Part shown: positions 1 to 5,914 of the stretch, piece after piece
How the letters are laid out: every line of letters starts with the position of its first letter
Position numbering within the stretch: the first letter of the stretch is position 1
Assembly: GCA_016295245.1 (NCBI GenBank)
Contig: JAEDLO010000080.1
Coordinates: 1-7,327, forward strand
Origin: Bacteroidales bacterium
GTDB lineage: Bacteria > Bacteroidota > Bacteroidia > Bacteroidales > UBA932
Direction: 5' to 3'
DNA: 7,327 nt
The notes under the pieces: generated by a model
The model's database searches: none
What the model saw: only the letters and a program-made list of their open reading frames with translations
Told to the model about the DNA's origin: nothing
Position numbers and translations under genes: made by a program

Positions 1-1252
1 CAAGCCGCTGCTCCACCTCCATACCCAATTCAACGAGGAGATTCCTTGGGACACTATGGATATGGACTTCATGAACCTCAACCAGAGCGCCCACGGCGAC
101 CGCGAGTTCGGCCACATCCTTTCCCGTATGCGCAAGAATCACAAGACTGTCGTAGGCTACTGGAAGGACAAGAAGACCCTCGAGCACATCGCCGTTTGGG
201 AAAGGGTTGCCGCAGCCTGGGCCGACGCGCAGGATTGCCGCATCATCCGTTTCGGCGACCAGATGAATAACGTGGCCGTTACCGACGGCGATAAGGTTGA
301 GGCTGAAATCCGCCTCGGCTACCACGTTGATTATATGGCTTTCAGCGACGTGATACCTTTCTTCGAGGCTGTCAAGGACGCCGATGTGGATGCCCTTGTT
401 GCAGAATACTTCAAGCTTTATGACCATAAGCCTGAGCTTGAGGACAAGGGAAGCGTCGAATTCAAGAAGGTTTGGAACGCCGCAAAGGCAGAACTTACCC
501 TGCGCGCAGTTCTCAAGGCCACCGGAGCAAAGGCTTTCACCACCAACTTCGATGACCTCGGAGACGCGGATGTGGAGAAGACCGGCCGTGGATTCGACCA
601 GATTCCGGGCCTCGCCTCACAGCGCCTTATGGCTGAGGGTATTGGTTTCGGCGCAGAAGGCGACTGGAAGACCGCTGCCCTCTACCGCACCGTATGGTAT
701 ATGACCCAGGGTCTGCCTAAGGGCTGCTCATTCCTCGAGGATTACACTCTCAACTTCGACGGCGAGAATTCTTCTATCCTCCAGTCCCATATGCTCGAGG
801 TCTGCCCTCTGATTGCAGCCGAGGCAAAGCCGAAGCTTGAGGTGCACCACCTTGGCATCGGTATCCGCAAGACCCCTACCGCCCGTCTGGTGTTCACCAG
901 CAAGGTGGGCCGCGGTATGGCTGCCACCATCGTGGATATGGGCAACCGCTTCCGCCTCATCGCAGCCGATGTGGACTGCATCGAGCCGAAGCCACTTCCT
1001 AAGCTGCCTGTCGCTTCCGCACTCTGGATTCCGAAGCCGAACTTCGAGATTGGCGCCGGAGCCTGGATACTCGCAGGTGGCACCCACCATTCTGCCTTCT
1101 CATATGACATCACCCCTGAGTACTGGGAGGATTACGCTGAGATCGCCGATATCGAGATGCTCCACATCAACGATCAGACTACCATCTCTGATTTCAAGAA
1201 GGAAATGCGTACGAACGAGGTTTACTACCTCCTCAACAAGGCTCTCAAGTAG
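1..1252 (+). CDS. araA: L-arabinose isomerase, 5'-truncated by window edge
   Basis: Cytoplasmic, metal-dependent isomerase interconverting L-arabinose and L-ribulose (EC 5.3.1.4), the first step of L-arabinose catabolism. The frame is open from base 2, so 416 codons are visible; the family is about 500 residues, so roughly the first 90-100 are outside the window. The ATG at 56 is internal, because conserved AraA sequence (PLLHLHTQFNEEIPWDT) is readable upstream of it. The four catalytic/metal positions known from E. coli AraA are all present: Glu in AEGDWKTAAL (codon 656-658), Glu in SFLEDYT (737-739), His in SHMLEV (788-790) and the HH pair in GGTHHSAFS (1085-1090). The C-terminus (NEVYYLLNKALK) ends normally at TAG 1250-1252. 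The kinase gene begins 2 nt later, consistent with an araAB operon. Its promoter lies outside the window. The family assignment is very secure. Confidence 0.97.
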   Translation, partial: KPLLHLHTQFNEEIPWDTMDMDFMNLNQSAHGDREFGHILSRMRKNHKTVVGYWKDKKTLEHIAVWERVAAAWADAQDCRIIRFGDQMNNVAVTDGDKVEAEIRLGYHVDYMAFSDVIPFFEAVKDADVDALVAEYFKLYDHKPELEDKGSVEFKKVWNAAKAELTLRAVLKATGAKAFTTNFDDLGDADVEKTGRGFDQIPGLASQRLMAEGIGFGAEGDWKTAALYRTVWYMTQGLPKGCSFLEDYTLNFDGENSSILQSHMLEVCPLIAAEAKPKLEVHHLGIGIRKTPTARLVFTSKVGRGMAATIVDMGNRFRLIAADVDCIEPKPLPKLPVASALWIPKPNFEIGAGAWILAGGTHHSAFSYDITPEYWEDYAEIADIEMLHINDQTTISDFKKEMRTNEVYYLLNKALK

Positions 1253-1254
1253 AA

Positions 1255-2847
1255 ATGGACGCAAAGAGTATAATTGAATCAGGAAAGGCGGTCCTGGGTG
1301 TCGAATTCGGCTCAACCAGGATCAAGGCCGTCCTGATAGATGATAACAGCAAGCCTATTGCACAAGGCAGCCACCAGTGGGAAAACCAGCTGGTGGATGG
1401 CCTGTGGACCTACAGTATAGATGCCATCTGGGACGGCTTCCGCGACTGCTATGCCGATCTCAGGCGCGATGTGAAGGAGAAATACGGCGTTGAGATTGAG
1501 AGACTTGCATCTATTGGCGTGAGCGCTATGATGCACGGCTATATGGCTTTTGACAAGAAGGGTGAGATTCTCGTGCCTTTCCGTACCTGGAGAAACACCA
1601 ATACCGGCAAGGCCGCAGCCGAGCTCTCAGACCTTTTCTTCTACAACATCCCTCTGCGCTGGAGCATCTCCCACCTCTATCAGTGCATTCTTGACGGCGA
1701 TGATCACGTCTCAAGGATTGATTTCCTGACAACCCTCGCCGGTTATGTCCACTGGAAACTTACCGGTCACAAGGTGCTCGGCATCGGTGACGCATCGGGT
1801 ATGATACCTGTCGATCCGAAAACCAAGGATTACGACCAGGTGATGGTCAGCAAGTTCGACGCTCTCATCACTCCGAAGGGCTATCCTTGGAAGCTCAGGG
1901 ACATACTTCCGAAGGTGCTGGTTGCCGGAGAGAAGGCCGGTGAGCTGACTGCAGAGGGCGCTGCCCTGCTTGACCCTTCAGGCCATCTGCAGGCAGGCGT
2001 CCCTATGTGTCCGCCGGAAGGCGACGCCGGTACGGGAATGGTTGCAACCAACGCCGTCAGACCGCGCACCGGAAACGTTTCCGCCGGCACTTCGTCCTTC
2101 TCGATGATAGTGCTCGAGAAGGCCCTTTCGAAGCCTTATGAGGTGATCGATATGGTGACCACTCCTGACGGAAACCTTGTTGCGATGGTTCACTGCAACA
2201 ACTGTACTTCTGAGATCAATGCCTGGATAGGCTTCCTGAAGCAGTACAACGAGGCTCTCGGCCTTGAAGTCTCAACCGATACCCTCTATGAGAAGATGTT
2301 TGAGGCTGCCCTCGGGGCTGACGCAGATTGCGGAGGACTTATGGCCTACAACTATGTCTCAGGCGAGCCTGTTGCCGGTCTTAACGACGGAAGGCCTCTT
2401 TTCCTGCGCAGCGCGGGCGACAAGTTCACCCTCGCGAACTTCTTCCGCGCCCAGATTTACGGCTCGGTTGCAGTGCTCAAGATAGGCAATGACGTGCTCT
2501 TCAAGAATGAGAATGTCAAGGTTGACAGGATTACCGGCCACGGCGGTCTGTTCAAGACCACTGTCGCAGGCCAGAAGTTCCTCGCCGCCGCCCTTGATTC
2601 GCCGATTTCCGTGATGGAGACTGCCGGTGAGGGAGGTGCCTGGGGTATTGCGCTCCTTGCCGCTTATATGGTTGACAACAAGGCTTCGCTTCCTCTTGAC
2701 GAGTATCTCGACAAGCTTGTCTTCGCAGGCAACAAGGGTGTGGAAGTCGCTCCTTCAAAGGAGGATGTCGAGGGCTTCAACCGCTACATCGAGACCTACA
2801 AGGCCTGTCTGCCTGTAGAGCAGGCGGCTGTTTCGAGCAAGAAATAA
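1255..2847 (+). CDS. araB: FGGY-family carbohydrate kinase, probable L-ribulokinase
   Basis: Predicted cytoplasmic ATP-dependent sugar kinase of 530 residues, a normal length for FGGY kinases. Visible motifs are the N-terminal phosphate-binding loop GVEFGSTRIK (residues 15-24), a catalytic-base candidate Asp257 in PEGDAGTGM, the second phosphate loop GNVSAGTSS (273-281), and adenosine-site elements GHGG (428-431) and GEGGA (458-462). The first loop has Glu17 where classical FGGY kinases carry Asp; I recall this from an atypical Bacteroidetes/Firmicutes branch often labelled xylulose kinase or ribulokinase. The start is the ATG 2 nt after the araA stop, with no Shine-Dalgarno sequence, suggesting reinitiation. 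Placement directly after araA argues for L-ribulose as substrate (product L-ribulose-5-phosphate), but that is inferred from context; D-xylulose or another ketose cannot be excluded. The kinase family is near certain, the substrate less so. Confidence 0.85.
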   Translation: MDAKSIIESGKAVLGVEFGSTRIKAVLIDDNSKPIAQGSHQWENQLVDGLWTYSIDAIWDGFRDCYADLRRDVKEKYGVEIERLASIGVSAMMHGYMAFDKKGEILVPFRTWRNTNTGKAAAELSDLFFYNIPLRWSISHLYQCILDGDDHVSRIDFLTTLAGYVHWKLTGHKVLGIGDASGMIPVDPKTKDYDQVMVSKFDALITPKGYPWKLRDILPKVLVAGEKAGELTAEGAALLDPSGHLQAGVPMCPPEGDAGTGMVATNAVRPRTGNVSAGTSSFSMIVLEKALSKPYEVIDMVTTPDGNLVAMVHCNNCTSEINAWIGFLKQYNEALGLEVSTDTLYEKMFEAALGADADCGGLMAYNYVSGEPVAGLNDGRPLFLRSAGDKFTLANFFRAQIYGSVAVLKIGNDVLFKNENVKVDRITGHGGLFKTTVAGQKFLAAALDSPISVMETAGEGGAWGIALLAAYMVDNKASLPLDEYLDKLVFAGNKGVEVAPSKEDVEGFNRYIETYKACLPVEQAAVSSKK

Positions 2848-2856
2848 GTATTCTCA

Positions 2857-3258
2857 ATGAAGCAGATCTGGGACCCGCTTCGAAAAAAGTATGTCACTGC
2901 CACACCTGAAGAACAGGTGCGGCAGTGGTTTATTACGCAGCTTCGCGACCTGTTCGGCGTTCCTATGGGTCTGATGATGAGTGAGGCTCCGCTTACTTTC
3001 GGTCTAAAGAAGTTCCGCACTGACATAGTCGTGTATGACCGTCAGCTCAGACCTCTTCTGATTGTGGAATGCAAACGTCCTGAGGTTCAGATAGATGCCG
3101 AGGTAAGCAGGCAGGCACTCAGATACAATTCCGTGCTCGATGTGGAATTCATCGTTCTGACAAACGGAAATTTGACTTATCTTTACGAGCGGAAAGGGGA
3201 GAGTTTCGTGCCTTGCGACAAAGTCCTTTCCTATGAAGAAATGATATGCCGACGATAA
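2857..3258 (+). CDS. Small HsdR N-terminal-like PD-(D/E)XK nuclease-fold protein
   Basis: A 133-residue protein resembling the isolated N-terminal nuclease domain of type I restriction HsdR subunits (HSDR_N_2-like family). The core reads Glu19, then RTDIVVYD with Asp56, then LLIVECKRP with Glu71 and Lys73, the D-(E/Q)-x-K pattern of PD-(D/E)XK nucleases. EVSRQALRY and EFIVLTNGN (after residue 90) also fit that domain. There is no helicase domain, hsdM or hsdS in the window, so this is not a type I restriction system; the substrate and role are unknown. From memory, Bacteroidetes genomes commonly carry this solo protein near holA; here holA lies about 2.6 kb away on the other strand. It starts 9 nt after araB and its 3' end overlaps cca by 13 bp, so translation may be coupled to cca. 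No Shine-Dalgarno sequence is seen. The fold call is firm; nuclease activity is inferred. Confidence 0.85.
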   Translation: MKQIWDPLRKKYVTATPEEQVRQWFITQLRDLFGVPMGLMMSEAPLTFGLKKFRTDIVVYDRQLRPLLIVECKRPEVQIDAEVSRQALRYNSVLDVEFIVLTNGNLTYLYERKGESFVPCDKVLSYEEMICRR

Positions 3259-4679
3259 CTTCACAGTATCTTGACAAAGCGGTTTTCAGCCTCATCAGCG
3301 ATGTGGCCGAGGAGTTAGGCGTGCGGGCTTTCGTGATAGGGGGCTATGTGCGCGACTGCTTTCTGGGCCGCCCTTGCAATGACATTGACGTGGTCGTCGA
3401 GGGAAGCGGCATCGACTTTGCCCGCGCCGTCGGGCGCAAGACCGGACGCAAGGTCAGCTATTTCCAGAATTTCGGCACGGCGATGCTCCATTACGGCGGT
3501 GATGAAATCGAGTTTGTCGGCGCCCGCAAGGAGTCGTACCGCCGCGAATCGCGCAAACCCATAGTCGAGAACGGCACGCTTGAGGACGACCAGAAGCGGC
3601 GCGACTTTACCATCAACGCGATGGCGTTTTCCCTGCAGAAGGAGGATTTCGGCGCGCTGGTTGACCCTTTCGGGGGCATCAAGGATCTTGCCGCCGGCAT
3701 CATACGCACACCTCTGGACCCGGATACGACTTACTCGGATGACCCGCTCCGTATGCTCAGGGCAGTGCGTTTCGCCTCCAAGCTTTCCACCCCTGAATGC
3801 ACTTTCCGCATCGTAGAGGAGTCGATGGAGTCGATGAGGCGCATGGCCTCGCGCCTGGAGATACTCTCCTGCGAGCGCATTGCCGAGGAGCTCAACAAGA
3901 TGCTGCTTACGCGCCGCCCTTCGATGGCCTTCCGCCTGCTTGACAGCGCCGGCTTGCTGCCATACATCCTCCCTGAACTCTCCGCCCTCAAAGGCGTGGA
4001 AACCGTTGACGGCAAGGGACATAAGGACAACTTCGAGCATACCCTCGAGGTGCTTGACAACGTTGCCGCAGCGGATGCGCAGGAACCGAAGCTCTACCTG
4101 CGCTGGGCCGCCCTGCTGCACGATGTGGGCAAGCCTGCCAGCAAGCGCTATGACCGCAACGTGGGCTGGACTTTCCACGGCCACGAGATCATTGGCTCGC
4201 GTATGGTGCCTAAGGTCTTCGACCGCCTGCGCCTGAGCGTCGATGAGGGCAAGTATGTCAGGAAGCTGGTGTGGCTCCATCTCAGGCCAATCGCCCTGGT
4301 GGACTCCGAGGTAACGGATTCCGCCGTTCGCAGGCTGCTTTTTGACGCCGGCGACGACATCGATGACCTTATGATACTCTGCAATGCGGACATCACCTCC
4401 AAGAACGAGGCGAAGGTGGCGCGCATCCGCTCCAATTTCGAGCTTGTCAAGCGCAAGCTGGTCGAGGTGGAGCAGAAAGACTCCATCCGCAACTTCAAGA
4501 ACCCGATTTCGGGCGAGTGGGTGATGCAGGTGTACGGCATTCCGCCGTGCAGGGAAATAGGCCTGATCAAGGAGATGGTCAAGGAGGCCATACTTGACGG
4601 CCAGATAGGAAACAATTTCGAAGAAGCTGATGCCTTTATGCGCGTGAAGGCAGCCGAGCTTGGACTCAATGCTAAATAA
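3246..4679 (+). CDS. cca: CCA tRNA nucleotidyltransferase with HD domain
   Basis: Adds or repairs the 3'-terminal CCA of tRNAs from CTP and ATP without a nucleic acid template (EC 2.7.7.72), in the cytoplasm. The 477 residues fit the HD-containing class II enzymes of Bacteroidetes. N-terminal polymerase-beta-like head: GGYVRD (32-37) and the metal-binding pair Asp46/Asp48 in NDIDVV. Neck and nucleotide-selection motifs follow: RRDFTINAMA (118-127), DPLRMLRAVRFA (166-177) and RIAEELNKML (211-220). An HD phosphohydrolase domain follows, with His265, the doublet His292-Asp293 in LLHDVGKP, and His311/His313. The ATG at 3246 lies inside the end of the nuclease-fold gene (13-bp overlap), and homologous sequence starts within a few residues of it; no alternative start fits better. 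The 3' end overlaps xerC by 11 bp. CCA addition versus A-only or CC-only addition cannot be told from sequence alone, but one enzyme per genome is usual. Confidence 0.95.
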   Translation: MPTITSQYLDKAVFSLISDVAEELGVRAFVIGGYVRDCFLGRPCNDIDVVVEGSGIDFARAVGRKTGRKVSYFQNFGTAMLHYGGDEIEFVGARKESYRRESRKPIVENGTLEDDQKRRDFTINAMAFSLQKEDFGALVDPFGGIKDLAAGIIRTPLDPDTTYSDDPLRMLRAVRFASKLSTPECTFRIVEESMESMRRMASRLEILSCERIAEELNKMLLTRRPSMAFRLLDSAGLLPYILPELSALKGVETVDGKGHKDNFEHTLEVLDNVAAADAQEPKLYLRWAALLHDVGKPASKRYDRNVGWTFHGHEIIGSRMVPKVFDRLRLSVDEGKYVRKLVWLHLRPIALVDSEVTDSAVRRLLFDAGDDIDDLMILCNADITSKNEAKVARIRSNFELVKRKLVEVEQKDSIRNFKNPISGEWVMQVYGIPPCREIGLIKEMVKEAILDGQIGNNFEEADAFMRVKAAELGLNAK

Positions 4680-5592
4680 ATATCTGGAATACCTGCGATC
4701 TGTGCGCCGTTACAGCGAGCGTACCTGCGAGCTGTACAGTTCTGTCCTGAGCTCATACCTGGAGTTCCAGGGCGGGGACGGGAGCGACTGGCCTTCGCTG
4801 ATGACTCCTTCGCGCGTGCGCAACTACGAGATTCATCTGATTGACAGCCGCGGACTCGGGGCGAAGACGGTCAATATGCACCTGAGCGTGTTGAGCGGAT
4901 TCTCTCGCTTCCTGATGAAGAACGCAGGCCTGTCTTCCAACCCTGTCAGGATGGTCAGCCGGCCAAAAATCGAGAAACGCTTGCCTCTTTTCTACCGCAA
5001 GGATGCTATGGATTCTTATTTTCAGAGTACCTGCGGTGTGATGGAGTTCGGTTCCTATGAGGCCAAACTCAACAGGCTGATTATTAATATGCTTTATTGT
5101 ACAGGCTTGAGGCGATCGGAGCTGATTTCGCTCAACAGGAGCTCTTTTGATCCGGCCAGGTCGGTCCTGAGGGTGAAGGGAAAAGGAGGAAAAATGAGAG
5201 AAATTCCGCTTGTGAGTAGTCTTTCTAAGGATATTTTGCTATATTTACAATCAGTTGATTCTTTGAAATGTGCCGATACCGGGCAGCAGGCCCCGCTGCT
5301 TCAGACTCCGCGCGGTGGCAGGCTCTATCCGGTGTTCGTGGACCGGGTCGTCAAGAAGGAGCTTGGGGGAGTGCCGCAGATAAGTTGTCGCAAGTCTCCC
5401 CACGTCCTCAGACACACCCTGGCTACGGAACTGCTGGAGGAGGGTTCTGACCTTTATTCAATCAAGGAGCTGCTGGGGCACTCGTCCCTCGCTTCGACCC
5501 AGGTTTATACGCACACTTCGATGGAACGGCTGAAATCTGTGTATAACAATGCCCACCCAAGGGCCAAAAACGGAGGTAAAAATGGAGATTAA
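4669..5592 (+). CDS. Tyrosine recombinase, XerC/XerD family
   Basis: Site-specific DNA recombinase of 307 residues, the usual Xer size. In this family XerC/D act at dif to resolve chromosome dimers. The N-terminal SAM-like core-binding domain (about 1-95) contains YLEYLRSVRRYSERT. The catalytic domain has the complete set, numbered from the chosen ATG: Arg148 in TGLRRSEL, Lys172 in KGKGGK, His245 and Arg248 in HVLRHT, His271 in LLGHSS and nucleophile Tyr280 in QVYTHT. These spacings closely follow E. coli XerD. The ATG at 4669 is preferred over an in-frame TTG at 4660; it sits 11 bp inside the end of cca. The 3' end overlaps hpf by 11 bp. From memory, a Xer-type gene next to hpf is a conserved Bacteroidetes arrangement, which favours a housekeeping role over a mobile-element integrase. 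Whether it is the XerC or XerD partner cannot be decided here, so no symbol is given. Confidence 0.93.
   Translation: MLNKYLEYLRSVRRYSERTCELYSSVLSSYLEFQGGDGSDWPSLMTPSRVRNYEIHLIDSRGLGAKTVNMHLSVLSGFSRFLMKNAGLSSNPVRMVSRPKIEKRLPLFYRKDAMDSYFQSTCGVMEFGSYEAKLNRLIINMLYCTGLRRSELISLNRSSFDPARSVLRVKGKGGKMREIPLVSSLSKDILLYLQSVDSLKCADTGQQAPLLQTPRGGRLYPVFVDRVVKKELGGVPQISCRKSPHVLRHTLATELLEEGSDLYSIKELLGHSSLASTQVYTHTSMERLKSVYNNAHPRAKNGGKNGD
5572..5577 (+). promoter_or_regulatory. Shine-Dalgarno sequence of hpf
   Basis: GGAGGT lies 4 nt before the hpf ATG at 5582 (GGAGG core with a 5-nt spacer), inside the last codons of the recombinase gene. It is the only strong Shine-Dalgarno match directly before an annotated start in this window, and it decides the hpf start in favour of 5582 over the in-frame ATG at 5549. 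Confidence 0.7.
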
Positions 5593-5875
5593 ACTCAAAG
5601 CCTTGAAGTTCGATGCCGGTGAGAAGCTCACCGCTTTCGTCGAGAAGAAAACCGCACGTCTTGGAAAGTTTTTCGAGGGAGTTGCCAAAGAGGCTGAGGT
5701 TTCGCTTGAGGACCTCGGCAAAGAAGGAAAAAGAGCTAAGATCCAGATTCACGTTCCCGGTGAGGAACTGATTATCGAAAGAGTAGCCGACACCTTTGAA
5801 AATGCAGTGACCGCTTGTGTTGATGCGATGAAGGAGAAACTGACAAGATCAAAGGAGAAACTCCAGGAGAAATAG
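5582..5875 (+). CDS. hpf: Ribosome hibernation promoting factor, short form (HPF/RaiA family)
   Basis: A 97-residue protein matching the short HPF/YfiA/RaiA family, which binds the 30S decoding region and silences or dimerises ribosomes in slow growth. The start MEIKLKALKFDAGEKL, the middle segment KRAKIQIHVPGEELIIE and the helical end ADTFENAVTACVDAMKEKL follow the beta-alpha-beta-beta-beta-alpha family plan. The C-terminal extension for direct 100S dimerisation found in long HPFs is absent. The C-terminus is Lys/Glu-rich and contains a KEKL repeat. The ATG at 5582 is chosen because GGAGG precedes it and the family pattern begins there; the in-frame ATG at 5549 would add 11 residues unlike the family. 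It overlaps the recombinase gene by 11 bp and is the last gene before a terminator. Growth-phase control would be expected, but no dedicated promoter is certain. Confidence 0.93.
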   Translation: MEIKLKALKFDAGEKLTAFVEKKTARLGKFFEGVAKEAEVSLEDLGKEGKRAKIQIHVPGEELIIERVADTFENAVTACVDAMKEKLTRSKEKLQEK

Positions 5876-5888
5876 TAAATCCACTCAG

Positions 5889-5914
5889 GGCCGCTTGCAA
5901 GAGCGGCCTTTTTT
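5889..5914 (+). terminator. Intrinsic (rho-independent) terminator after hpf
   Basis: A perfect 7-bp GC-rich stem GGCCGCT/AGCGGCC (5889-5895 with 5902-5908) closes a 6-nt loop and is followed by six T (5909-5914). It begins 14 nt after the hpf stop and would end the plus-strand operon. The T-tract overlaps the holA stop codon, which lies on the other strand. Read from the minus strand the stem has no following U-run, so termination appears one-directional. Confidence 0.9.

Noticed and set aside
728..1113. Two overlapping minus-strand open frames inside araA
   Set aside because: They shadow a highly conserved coding region and have no motif, start signal or independent promoter.
2857..3258. 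Remnant of a type I restriction-modification system
   Set aside because: There is no helicase part, methylase or specificity gene and no sign of decay; the short protein ends cleanly with a full nuclease core and sits in a tight operon.
3315..4280. A 321-codon open frame antisense to cca
   Set aside because: It is fully opposite an unmistakable CCA enzyme, has low-complexity Ala/Val/His/Arg-rich sequence with no recognisable motif, and is explained by the codon bias of the GC-rich gene on the other strand.
4660..4668. TTG start extending the recombinase by three residues
   Set aside because: An ATG is available at 4669 and no ribosome binding site favours the TTG.
4148..4756. A 202-codon minus-strand open frame across the cca/xer junction
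   Set aside because: It is Ser/Arg-rich and lies antisense to two well-supported genes, with no recognisable domain.
5549..5581. Upstream ATG extending hpf by 11 residues
   Set aside because: The family pattern begins at MEIKL (5582), and GGAGG is correctly placed for 5582.
4669..5592. Integrase of a mobile element
   Set aside because: No att-like repeats, tRNA target, excisionase or cargo genes are visible; its size and catalytic spacing match housekeeping Xer, and hpf is adjacent.
5876..5912. tRNA gene or small RNA between hpf and holA
   Set aside because: The gap is only 37 bp and is filled by the terminator hairpin.
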